This document shows positions 22,201 through 35,200 of a DNA stretch of 64,000 nucleotides, piece by piece. The first letter of the stretch is position 1. Each line of letters begins with the position of its first letter. This DNA comes from Eublepharis macularius. Lineage: Eukaryota > Chordata > Lepidosauria > Squamata > Eublepharidae. The stretch covers positions 30,633,001 through 30,697,000 of the forward strand of contig NC_072807.1 of the NCBI RefSeq assembly GCF_028583425.1. Reading direction: 5' to 3'. The notes beneath the pieces are model-generated. The model saw only the letters and a list, made by a program, of their open reading frames with translations. It did no database searches and was not told the DNA's origin. The position numbers were made by a program, and so were the translations under genes.

Positions 22201-25200
22201 TTGTTGGTGGCAGAACCACCACTTGCTTATTGAAAAAGCAGGCAGAACCTTCTTTCTGTGTGTAAACCAAATCTGGACTCTGTATTCTGTACATCCGCAG
22301 TAGAATTTCACATTCTAGAATCTTCTGCTTTCACTAAACATTCTAGTTCTCATCATGGTAGAGCAGCATGGAGACTCAAAGGTAGGATGGGAAGGTTCAG
22401 AAACCGATGAGAGAGCCTGCGTTATGAGGAAAAGGTTTAGGTCAGGGATTCCCAACCTTTTTGAGCTTGTGGGCGCCTTTAGAATTCTGACACAGGTTGT
22501 GGTGGGTGCAACAACAAAATGGCTGCTTCAGTGGGCGGAGCCACACACACGAAGCCCAGGTGTAAGGGAGAAGAGGGGTAATCTAAAAAATAGACGGGGA
22601 AAGAGAAGTGAGAGAATAAAATCCATACTGTGGTGGTGGCTCCTAATTAAATGTTATTTTCATCTGTATAGCCAATTACATCTCCGGTGGCCTGTCAGAA
22701 GTTCTGTTGAACAAGAGCCCTTGTTGTCCCGCCCACTTTTGAAAAACACTTGGTTGGCACCAGGAAAGTGGTACCACATTGGGGACCTCTGGTCTAGATA
22801 TTTGCAACTTGAGGGGCTACTGTGGTTTTTAGCTTCTCTTACCCTAGTTCAGTCTTCAGCGCCTTTTCTCTCCTTGCTCACTGTTAATCTTTGTCAGTCT
22901 CGCTGGAAATGCAAATTAATCGGAGTATTTGGTGCAGAGAGTTACCACCTCGAATGTAAAGCTGGTTGGGTGGGAGGAAAGCTGGAATTGGTTGGTCCTG
23001 GTTATGAAAAGGCTATATTGATAATAAATGTATTCTTAGCTCTTGCTTCCTGTCTGCAAGTGATGGTACCTAGATTACCTTAAACTTGGGTGAAAATGTC
23101 CCTGGTTCTTGATCCGCCCCTGAGCCTGTGGAAGCGGGGAGGGCGGAATATAAATACAATAAATTAAATTAAATTAATTGATGAATTGGCATGAGTACAA
23201 GAGAGGAAAGTACACACACCTCGCCACACGCATTGTGGTTTCCCTACCCTACCTCGCTCTCAGTCGCCCCAGCTTCATAGGAATTGAGCTAAACTAAGTT
23301 CCAGCTTCCCCTTCCCTGGTTCTAATAGTGGCTGCCACATTTTCACGTACCACTTTGGGCTGCTGGGTGAAGTTGTATCCTAGCTTCTTAAAAGATTTTT
23401 AAATTATTATTTGCATACTTGGGAGCTCCCCTTGGTTTACCAAACACCCTGATACCATACTTGAGACTGATCTTGTTGTGGTGACTTTCCTATCCACAAG
23501 AGGGCCATGTTGGGCTATTAGGTATAGGGAATTTGAGTTGCAAGGAGGCCAACCTTTTTCTGTTAGAAATGAGGATAGTTTTCTAACCATTGTGATGTAT
23601 TTCTAGCCCAGTGTGGTGCAGTGGTTAGAGTGTTGGGCTAGGATTTGGGTGGCCCCAGTTCAAATTCCTGCTCTGCTCCAGGAGTTTCCTGGGTGATCTT
23701 GGGTCAGTCACACACTCGCAGCCTAACCTACCTTACAGGGTTGTTGTGAAAATGAAATGGAAGAGAGGTAAGCTGCTTTGAGGAGAAAGGCAGGGTATAA
23801 ATGAAGTAAACAAACTTGCAAGTGGCAATTCTGAGAACTTAAGTCATATTGGTGTCTTCTGTGCAAAAAAATTTAGGTTCCAGAACTCTGGCAAACTCTT
23901 GGATGTTTTCAAGGGGTAACGTTTACATAGTCGACAGTTGAATCCTAATGCTGTGGTCTTACATTGTCCTTTTTCTTTTAACTAGAAGGAAGGTATTGGA
24001 AGAGCCACAAAAGACTGCTGGGACAACGCTGATGTTCCGGCTTTGACTACGTGCAGCAATGCAAATATTTTCCGCCGAATAAACGCCATGATGGATAATT
24101 CTCTCAACTTCAGTGGAGTCTGCACAACACCAGTCACAAAAGAGAGAAGGGAACTACTACCAGGTAATTGGATCAGTTGGAACTAGAGAGGTACAATTTC
24201 TGAAAGTTTTGAAGCCATAAAGAATAGCATTTTTTCTCTCGTGGGAGGCCCCCCCCCCGGCAGAAATCTGGGGCAGGGAAGTAAATATACTGTATTGAGC
24301 CCAAACTTACTTGACTGCTTCAAAAAAATAAAATTGGGCTGTTTTGCCATATTTATGCCATTTAAAAGTGTGTGCGCAGCATGAGACCTGGTGTGGTGTG
24401 GTAGTTACGAGTGTCAGACCTAGAGTATGGAAGATGCGGGTTTAAATTGCCACTCTACCACAAAAGCTGGCTGGGTGAACTTGGACCAGTTGCACCTACT
24501 TAACAGGGTTGTTGTGAGGATAAAATGGAGGAAAGGAAAATACAAACAGCTTTGGATCCTCATCAGGAAGGAAGGTGGGATATAAATGAATTAAACACAT
24601 ACAAATGCCTTGGCTTTCCAGAAATAAAATTGCAGATGCAGCTGGCACTAAAGACAGGGCCACAAACAGTTTCCCTCTAGGCTACTTTAGTCCCCGCAGT
24701 GGGACAAACAAGGCCCCCCCACGGCCATTTTTGCTTGCAAAAACAGCTCAGGAAGCCCCTCCTGTACAGCACCATGCTCCAGAGCAGAAGGGCCCCACGT
24801 AATCACACGTATGACTGCAGGTTGGGTCAAGGGACCCCCAGTCTGCATCACACATCTTGTGTGATGAGGACCTAAATAGCTACCCTGAACAAGTTCTGAG
24901 TGTGAGAATTAGAACCAACAATTTATTTGGGTTTTGTGTGTGTTGCCTGGAAAGGCAAGAGTAAAAGGCTTTTTGTGAAAGATTGAGGCCGTTTAGCATT
25001 GCATTTGGATAGCAGTCACATTCTCTGCGTTAATTTTTGGGTGTACTAGCGAAGCAACCAGATCCTTTGTTCACAGGTCACTCAGCCTACAAATGACAGA
25101 TAAAGAAGACCCTGATCCAAGGGCCATGAGTGAACCTCTGAAAATAGAGAAGAAAGTAATATCTTGTTGTCTTTGAACCCAGGGCAAGATCTGGTGTTAA

Positions 25201-26175
25201 GAGGAAGGAATGAAACTTCAGAATAGTTCTGTAAAAATGCACATGTAAGCTCAGCCTCTGGAGAATTCCTGTAGCTTTCTGGAATGAACTTCTTGCTCAT
25301 CTTCTAGACGATGCATGATCTTTTGTAAAAAGTCCAAGAGGGGCGAGTGAGTGCTATGAAACAACCACAGCTAGCCCTTTAAGCTTTGCTTCTTCTTCTT
25401 CTTCTTTTCCTGGAGGGAAGTAAGATGTTCTTGGGTCAACAGAAGAATGGGTGGGATAGACGTGATCTCTGAAGTACACAGCATCCAGATGTGCCATGAC
25501 TAGGCCTAGAGCAAAAAGTGCTTTTGGAAAAAAAAAACATTACATAAAATAAAAAGCTAGTTCATGACTCAGTAGTTCCTTTGCAGGGGGCCTGGTGAAG
25601 CTATTGAAAAGTTTTGTCTGCTTAGGAGGCAGAGTAGCAAGGCAACAGATTTCAGGTGCTGTTTAAAAGGCAGCGCATTAGAACATAATTGATACCTTTT
25701 TATGGGGATGATTTTTATTCTACAGTGGCCAAAATCTCCTGGGGAGGCCCTGTTTGTAAGAACATTGAGTTTCTAAAGGTGGGTGATGTAGCGACAGTGA
25801 TATGAAAGGAACAAGGCCTGCTGCTCTGTAGGAAGAGCGGTGTGTGCCCAAAAGAGGTTAGATGGATGGGTCTGTCAGAGCTTTCAAATTGCCTTGAGGC
25901 AAGGATTTCTGGACATGATGCTCTCGCTGGGTCTCCCCCCCCCCTCCCCATGCAGTTGTCCCGTAACTGTAAGGCCTGATTCCAGCAGATCTGACTCCAC
26001 AACCTGTGTCTTGCGGTTGATTTTTGCCTTGCGGCCTAGGTGTTGACAAAGCCAATCTGGGAAGTATCAGATTTGCTTTTATAGTTCGCTCTGACCCAGA
26101 TTGGCTCCTTGTGAACAGGTAGGCATAAAGAGGGCTGAATTCCTAACACTTAACTAAAGTTGGAGGCTCACGATT

Positions 26176-26211
<36 letters not shown>

Positions 26212-29200
26212 CGAATTATTTCTAAAAAGAGACTAGTTGCTTTTATTGGCTGCTCTAAACTGTGCTGGTTAGCTATACTCCCATTTACTCTGCATTTCTT
26301 ATGTGTTTCTTACACTTAGAAGGTTGACAAGAACTGCTCTCAAACCATGTTCCTCTCACAGAGCAGTATTTCCATTTGTGGGAAAGGGCTAGCAGTTTCC
26401 ACTAGTTGCCTTCTCCTGTTACAGACCCCCGTTTTATTCCCGCCTGCCATGCTGTCCCCAGGAATCAGTTCTGCATGAAGAAGCAGCAGTGTCCCACTCC
26501 ACAAAATCTGTGAATGGTTGTATATGCCCCCAGTGTAAATTCATAAGAAGCAAAGATCAGAAATTTGGTCAGCTGAGGGTGAAACCTAAGTGTATGGAGA
26601 TAGTACTTGGGGATGCAGGAGCATAACATAAGCACTGCCCCTATGTCAGAGAAACCTGCTCAGGAGGTTAATTGAGTGAGTATTTAAGGATTACAAAAGG
26701 TAATATCTAATCTGTGTGAATAAAGCTAAAAAACCCTTTAACCAAAAACAAGCAATAATGGATTTGCCAGGGGCTGAGGCCATGCAATTGCTAAAAGGGA
26801 AAAAGTCCTTGGTGCCTGGCTGCAGTCTCTACTCAATACAGTACATAATCTGGATTTTATATCCTCCTAATCTATACCAGATCTTGCTTTTAGGACAGAG
26901 ATTTGCGACACATCCCATTTAGCTCCATTCTGGTGTGCGACTGCCTGCGCTCAACAGAAGAGCTAAGAAACAGCAGCTAGAGAGAATTAACACAAAATAT
27001 ACCAAGGGCATGTGGTTCCTATTTGGACATTTATGTGCATGGCATCAGTTGCACAATAAATCTCACGGGGGGTGATGCTTGCATTGGGTTGGATCCAGTG
27101 CACGGGTTGTGGATTTTCCCCACATTTACCTCCCCCTGCCATTTCTGAGCTTATTCCTTGGGTCATGGAATAATAGCCGCATGGGTCAGGGAAACTGCTA
27201 GGGAGGAGACAAATCGAATCCTTGACTTCTGTCCGTGGGCAGAAATGCCATCTGGCTCCCTGGATGTAATGCTTGCTTAGAACTCTTCATCTGCCGGTTG
27301 ACTACCGGTGGGGGAAAGGCTGCGGCGAGCTCCCATTAGTTGCCAGATGTTGCGTACTCTGAAATAGACTTGTGGAAGCAGGGAGGAATGCTTCCATAAG
27401 AATCCATGCCACTTCCCAGCAAACATTGCGCTAGGCAGATTCTTAACCCATCTTCTGGAGCTGTGGGGCAGGGCTAGACAGGCTTTTGGGTTGCTTAAAG
27501 TGGTAATTCCCAACCCGTAGGGCAGAAGAGGAGTCTTGGTGGGACAATAACAGTTACTGAGGATTTGCTCTCCCTCAGGCTTCATGCCCAGCTGCTGTTG
27601 TGACATGCTGCCTTCTGCCAGCCCCATGGATTGTCCACCCATGATCTTTTGGCATGCTAGTAGTAATAACTGTGAACGCGTAAATGTCCTCCTTGGGAAA
27701 TATTTTCGTTTTAAAGCAAACTTTTGGAGCTCAAGTTTGTCTGATTCAGACAGAACGGTAGTCCCCGGGGAACGAAAGTGAGGCGGGCCTGTGTGAACAC
27801 GCAACCTGTTCCACACCAAGCGATGGTTTGGTTGTGACTTCTGAACTGAAGGTAAGAGGCTGTTGCCGGAAAGGGGCTCGTTGCCGAAGACTGCTTCACA
27901 GGTTGTGTGAGTGGAACAACAGCAGTCAGGATTTTATGTCCTCTGCATTCAGATCAGAACTCTTGTGTCAAGAGAAACTTGGTTCAGTGCCCTGTTAAAA
28001 TGATTTAGATTGAGCAGATCTGCTTGGCTGCTTAGTTCCGAAGGTCTTGCTGCTTTTTACATAATTTCTCTTCCGTCGGGGAGGTAGAGATGGAGCCAGA
28101 CACTTTTAAATGCTGCCTCCTGATTGCTAGAAATCTTACTCTGCTGCCCTTCTCTCTGGCTTTGAGCCTTCCTCGGGTGTTGCCCACACATTCAGGCATA
28201 TCTTAGCAACAGTAAGGCTAGAAGAGTGTTTCTTTCTCTTGTTTTTAGCTGAAAGCTGAGATTTTGGAAGCTGCGTTCTGTGCCTGTACTGCATTCTGTG
28301 AATTGGGGTGGGGGTGATGGTGTAATGTAGTGGCTGAGGGACTGATCAGAGCCTACCAGATAGTTCCCGACACCCGTATATATACTGCATGCCTAGTTAA
28401 TACCTTGCTGCTAAACGTGTTTCTGGCTAAAACCGGAGAAGGCCGATTGTTTCTCTGCTGAGTGGTCTCTCTCGTGGGGCGCACCCCGTGGCAGCCCACA
28501 CACACCCTGTTGCTGGGTAAAGAGAGAGCAGTTGTGGTGGGGGGAAGGAGGAGGTGTGGGGTACAGGTTTGGTGACAGTGGGTACAGATGTCTTCGTGTG
28601 AGTATAATATCACATCTGGTTAGGCCCTTGGTGAGTTATGAATTGGGAAGTCCATTCATTTAATTTTGTCTGCCATGAGCTCACTAGGGCAGATAACTAA
28701 CCCCCGTTTGTCCCTCTCTTTCTGTAGTATGGGAGTAATGCTCACCTACCTTACAGGGTTGTAAGTATTTTTTTTAAAAAAATACATTTTTAGGGCTTTT
28801 GTTGTTATGCTTCTTGCGTGGAAGTGCTGTATTTTGTCCAAGCCTGGCTATAACCTAACGTAATCACTCCTGCTTGGAATCTTAAACTGAGCTAGATAAC
28901 TCTAGTTTATCCTATTGCATTCTTAAGAAAAGCTGCTTTATACCTGTTGTTAAGACCAACCAAAATAACACAAAATTGTATTCAGGCTCTCATCCATTCT
29001 GGAAAGCTTTGTCAGATGTTAAGATACAAAAAATATGAGGAAAAAGGGAACAGTGTTTTTGTAAGGCTGTGCCCTTAGGGCCTTTGATCACCACTCTGGT
29101 AGAATGCCGAGCAGGTCCTTACAGATACTAGAAGACTGGTGGGGTGTGTGTTGAGGAATCATATGGTTGAAAATCCAAGAACCGCCATTTGATCAAACGT

Positions 29201-32200
29201 CCCTTCGATCCCAGCACTTGGATTCGAGGTTGCTTGGAAGCGGTACAGAGAAGGAGGTGGCATAAAACTGTTGTTTCAGACCTAGTGACATACACAGTGC
29301 AGTCCTAAGGAGAGTTACTCCAGTCTAAGCTCATTGAAGTCAATGAGCCTGGTGTTCATCTTGTTAGACTGGTAGACAGTACAGTAGCACCTTTAAGACT
29401 AAACCAACTTTATTGTAGCATAAGCTTTCGAGAACCACAGTTCTCTTCGTCAGATGCATGCATGTTCTCCCTGACAAAGAGAACTGTGGTTCTCAAAAGC
29501 TTATACTACAATAAAGTTGGTTTAGTCTTAAAGGTGCTAGTGGACTCTCTACTATTTTGCGACTGCAGACTAACACGGCTAACTCTGGATCTATGGTCTT
29601 GTTAGACTAGTAACTCTGATTTGAAGCCCAGTGCTTTTAAATTTTATTTATTTTAGTTTATTTATAGCCCACCTTTCTCGCTGAAACAGCAGATTACAGA
29701 GTACAGAAAGGAGCAGAGGGATAGGATCATATAGTACGGGACATCCAATAAACGATGCAGTAGAACTGGGAGTACAAAATTGAATGACATGGTGAAAAAC
29801 AAACTTTTACGATGTGCTCAAAAGGAGGAGGCAAAGTTCCTGTTTGGATTTCTCTTTGCATTATCCTAGAATTTTGAGAGATGCTGATAACATTTCATTT
29901 CTTAAACAAATGTGCACTTGCTCAGTATCTGTAGGCCTCATATAATGACAGGTCATTTCTATGTATGTGATAATTATGATTGCCTTCCTAAATGTTTTTT
30001 TTTGCAAAAAAGAAATCCATAAGATTTGGGTGTGGACTTCAGCCTGAGTACTGTGCACTTTTATGACTGGACGCCTTGGCATTTATTCCCCCCCTCCCAT
30101 CTCTACATAGTTCAGGGTTCTTTATTATTTTTGAAGGTTATCCATATTGCTTAGCAGTAAACAATGCAGAATCTGTGAGGGGGGGGCACAGTAGCCAAGG
30201 TTTTTTTTCTTTCTTTCAGCAAATAGATTATGCTAGCAGAATTGCTTTGCATTGAGCCATTTCCAGGGCTTGCGCCAGCAGTTGGAACCCTTCCAGGGCT
30301 AACGGGAGTTTTTTGGGGGCTGTGGGTGGAGAGAGAGGGGGTGGGCGGGGCCAGGATAGCTGGGTAGCACTAATCCAACTATGTGATTTCTCTCTCGTGC
30401 GCTGGCTGGCTGTTGCTGCTGCAGCTATTGCTGAAGGGATGGCTGCATACAGCCACCTCCCTGTGCCACCGCTAGCGAAGCTATAGCTCCCTGTTTAACT
30501 GTCTCCCCCCCCCACCACCACACACACGCACACAAGCCTGTGGCCGCACCTCTTCCCTCTCGCATGCTGCCTTTACTCCCATGGGCAGGCTGGCTCTTCC
30601 TTTCTATCCTGTAAGTGAAGATGTGGCCGTATTGCATGGCTGCGTGACGTCTCTGGCAACACGGTAAGCATCAGCCGCCTGGTCACATGCCGGCCCAGGC
30701 AGTAGTGCGGGGCGGGATAGAGGGTGGAAGGTGGGTCTGCTTGTGAGCCATATGGCACTCTTCTTTCCCCTCTCCGGGGCGTGACAGCCGGCTGTAGAAA
30801 TCGTCGCTGGGGAGCGCTGCCTTCTCTCTGGGAAACTCCTAAACTCTTGAGCCTCTGCGTGTGTCCCCCTCCTCCCTTTCCCTGTCTTGATCAGACTTCC
30901 AGGACTCTGAGGGATCGGCGGCCAGCAGGATGCTATTCCCACCTTCTGCGCAAGAGTCTCCGCGCGCCCTCCCAGACGCTAACGACCTGTGCCTCGGACT
31001 GCAGTCTCTCAGCCTGCCAGGGTGGGACAGGCCTTGGAGCACCCAGGATTCGGATGCTGCAGCCCAGCAGAGCACGCCGTCTGGTGAGTGAGTCTGCTGA
31101 CGCACAGCAACAGTTGCTGGATTGCCTTTTGTGTGTGTGTGTGTGTGTGTGTAGCTTCGTAACTAGGAGCCCCTCCCAGCAAAATAGCAGGTGCCCGGCA
31201 TTCACGGACGGCTTGTTCTAAAATACCAAGGTGCTTTCCCCCCCACAAGAATACCAGAGCAGGTTGGAAGGTGAAGCAGAAACTGGGGGAGGGGAAGGGC
31301 CAGGAATTGGCCTTCCTCCTTGCCAAGAATAGAGAGACAAGTTTTTAATAACAATATTCAGTGAATGTATTGATTAATATTATTGGGAAAGGAGTGGAGG
31401 CAAGGAAGGAGTATTGCTGGCTTGTTTCACTGATGCGCTTATAGGGCCAGTTTCAGGTGGGTAGCCGTACTGGTCTGTATTAGAAGAGCAAGATTTGGGT
31501 TCAGGAGCACCAACTAAATTTCCAAGGCATGAGCTTTTGAGAGCCAACACTCCCTTCAGCTTAGAGGTCTAAAGCTATACTCAAGAATGGGCTTGTCTTG
31601 CAGACACGTGTTGTAGTGAGTGGTAGGAAGAATCAACTTATTACCATTGCAGAGACGAGCTTTAGAAAGATACATACAGTGGAAATTGGCTCATAAGCAG
31701 GGCAGCTGTAGAACCGTAGGCCTTGAGAGCCAAGCCTTCTGCCTAGGCAAGTTGGAGATGACTCTCGTCTCAGGGCTCCATCCATATTAGAGTGCCTGTT
31801 TTGTATCTGTCTGGCTGCTTTAGTCGTTCTGGATGTTGTATTTTTAAACTCTTGGTTTCCCTTGAAACCAAGCTTTGCCTGGACCTGGAACAGGGCAGTG
31901 TTAAACACTTGTCCCTTTGGTTATCTGCCCTGCCCTACCTTTTATGCATCACATATTAGAAAGCTACAGAGAAGCAGAACTTGAGAGGCCCAGGTAGGTT
32001 TGATATCGGTGCTCTTCAGAGGGGTGATTGGCTAGGTACCTCTCATGATTTTGTGAGCCTGTCTGGATAAGTGAATTCTTTGCTCTTCAGGGTTAAAGCT
32101 AAAATTCACAGGTGCTAGCTTGGGAGAGAAGCAGGCCATGGCTGTGTATATGGTGCTTGATGGAGTTCCTAGTAGTTGTGTGCGCTTAAAGATGGTGGCA

Positions 32201-35200
32201 TTAGTAACAGTGTAGCCCCTGAGGGGCTGCGGCTCAGTAGAAGACACTCCTCTGCTTTGCATGTAGAAGGTCCCAGGTTCAATCTTTAGCATCTCCAGGC
32301 AGTAGATTATTTGAAAGATCTCTGCCCTGGAGAGCCGCTGCTAGTCTGAGCAGACAAGACTGACTTTGATAGACCAGATTCAGTATACAGCAGCTCCATG
32401 TCTGTTCATACCCTTGGGACCTGTGTTTAGAGAAAGCTTGAGTTTCTCCTCCGAAAGAAATGCAAGAAGAAAATGGATGTCGCATGGCAGGAAGCCGTCT
32501 TAGGTGGGCAGAAATTAGTCGCAGCAGGCCCATTGACCTGCTGAGGTTTTCTGTGCGGGAAAGTTCAATTTCCTTCACCTTCTTGGCCTCTTGTCTGGTC
32601 AGGAGTGGTGGTAAACACTCCACCGTAACAGAGCGGCTCTCGTGCAGTTTCCACAGAGAAACTAGCATGAAGTTGCAAATACCGGCTGCTTAAAGGGCCG
32701 GCACTTCTAACAAGAACTCGGTCTGTCAGTGTATGGCAGTCTCACCACTGGGACCTTTGGGCTTTAGATGACATGGAATCCGAGGGTGGCAAGAATTGTG
32801 GCGTTCTGTTAGGTGATCTCAAGATATCTGGAAATGTACCGGGAGCAAAAACTGATTCATAAAAGAGGGCCTTGTGGATGCGGTAATGAATTGTGACTGG
32901 CTCTGAATTGTTTTAATAGCCTTGACCTCTAGCTGAGGCTTAGAACATCATTGCTTGTCTTGCAACAGACTGTACAGCTGCAGCAGTACGGGGCAGGAGT
33001 TGTGTTCAGACATCTTAAGGTGGGGCAGTATTGGCACTTGGCTCAGCTGCTAGCTTCACTTCTGCTTTGGCAGACCTTTGCATGGCAAAGACTGTAGCGG
33101 CTGGCTGACCAGGAGCATAAAGGCAGTTTGAAATGGTGTGATACAAACTAAGGAACCAGCCTCTTAGGGTTATCCCCTTCCCTGTTATTCCTCACTGGCA
33201 GAAATTTCCATCTAGTACGTGCGCAGTGTTGGAGGCCTCAAACGCTAAACTGTTGTCTTGGACATTCAGTAATATGGTACTTAGCCAGTTCCTCTCCTAA
33301 TCATCCTTTTGAGTTGAGAATGCTTTTCCCCCTCTCCCGCAGCTGCCTGAACAACAGCCTTTTGCCACTTCAGTAATACTGGCCTGCACTCGATTCCGTT
33401 GTGCTTACAAGAGATGCTTTAAAAGTAACGGCAAAATGTACACGCTAAGTACATTTTTGCTGTACTGCAAATGGCAACAAGCTGTAAAAACCTTTCTGCA
33501 CAATCGCTTTTCTACAGATAGGAGCAGAGTTCATCAGCTTCCAGTAAGTAAAGCTTGTTTGCTCAGGGATGTAAAATGTCAGTTAAGCCAAGCGGTGCTT
33601 CAAGAAGCTGCTCTGATACCAAAATACGCTTAGATGGGGAGGGGGGGTGGCGGCTGTGGTATGTTCTTGCTAAATGTTTTTTAAGTGTCATTAACTGGAT
33701 GGAGGTTACAGGTAAGCCACATTGGTCCAGAGCAAAATCCACAAACTGAAGACTTCTAATTCCTTTTTATGAAGACCAACCAAAATAAACACTGAACAGT
33801 GTGCAACTTTTCTGATTAATCAGGAACTGTCCATCCAACTGGATGTTTGGCAGGGGGAGAGAATTTCAGTCCACAGTTGATACCCCCCCCCCTTGCCTGT
33901 CTGCTATATGGAATTGCCAAGTAGGTTTGAGCAGATGGGTGGAGCTGGTATTGAATTGTACTGCTTGCCTTCTGGGACAATGTCTGCCTCCAGTTGCAAA
34001 CGTAAAGCGATTAATTGAATGTATTTTTTAGCCTAGCTAAAGCTGTTCAGGGGGCTGAAATCTGTATCTAGAGGCAAGATTAGGTTGCGGAATGTCCGGT
34101 TTTCTTTTTATGCTGCCTCTCTAGGAACCTGCCCAAAGCAGCATACAGAATAGTAAAAATAGAACATTAAAAGATATTAATTTAAAAATGCAGCCTTAAA
34201 AACCCCAGCCCGGCCTGAAAACATAGGCTGTCAGAACAGGCCTCTGCCAGCTTAAAATAACAGTTCCCAGACTTAAAATAGTGTTAGAAGATCAAAAGAT
34301 TTGTGCATGTAGCAAATGCCATCTGCAGGGATTCCTCAAAGAACCAGACTTAGGGTGTGAAAACCTGTGTGAAATAGTCGGGGTGGTGGCCACGCTAGAG
34401 AGTTAAAGCAACTGCCTAGTTAAGTCTATGTCAGTGGGTGGCAGGATCCTTGAAGGGGAGGGTAGTAGGTCCAAGATGTTCAAATGTGTGCTGCTTGTGG
34501 CTTTCTATCCTGGGTAAATAGGGTGAGATGTGAAAGGAGATAGCCACTAAATCTCCACAAAAATATTCTGGCCGAGAAGGAAAGCGCCTTTCCCAGTAGC
34601 AACCCCCTAAACAGTAGTGTGTTCGAACCCTGAATCCAGCCAGTGTCGGCTGTCGTCTTGTGGTATGAAAGGGCTTTGAATCACGTTGCACGAAGACTAC
34701 CCCCTCCTCCAACTTTTAATTTGGAAGTGCACAATTGCACTTGGACTGGATGGCTGACTTTTATTGTTGTTTTTGTCTTGAGCAAAGTATTATTAAAACA
34801 AGCTGGACAGCAAAGGGTGGAGTTGAGACTGGTATTAGGTGAGCGTTGGTTCACTGGTTTTTATCCCCCCCCCCCATCTCCCCTCCTTAAATGTTTCCTG
34901 CTCATTAAAGCCTTGCAATGACTTTGCAGAGGCGTGGAAGAGGGAGTGCCAGAGAGAAGCGCTAGTTGCTTTGGTATTATTAAGATTGTCTTTGCTGAAG
35001 ATATTCTTGGAGGAAGGGGATTCAACAAGCAAGATCAAGGGAGGGACACCTAAGTAGGCGTTTTATGCATCAAAGTCACCAGGGGAAATCGCCTTGACGA
35101 CACTGCTCTCCTAAGCGAAGACTGGATGCTGTAGGGAAGAGCCCGTTTTCCAACCGACAGCTTCCTTACTGTGTCTTGATGCAGTGGCTGGCATCTTGGC

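Noticed and set aside
22355-23083. A 242-codon + frame
   Set aside because: Most of it lies in the hAT MITE at 22443-22791. It has no recognisable domain and starts in unique intron sequence.
27277-27819. A 180-codon antisense frame in CPEB1 intron 2
   Set aside because: No motif or family likeness and no splice context. One such frame is expected by chance in 64 kb.
31633-31908. Antisense frame near exon 3
   Set aside because: No homology and no support beyond being open.
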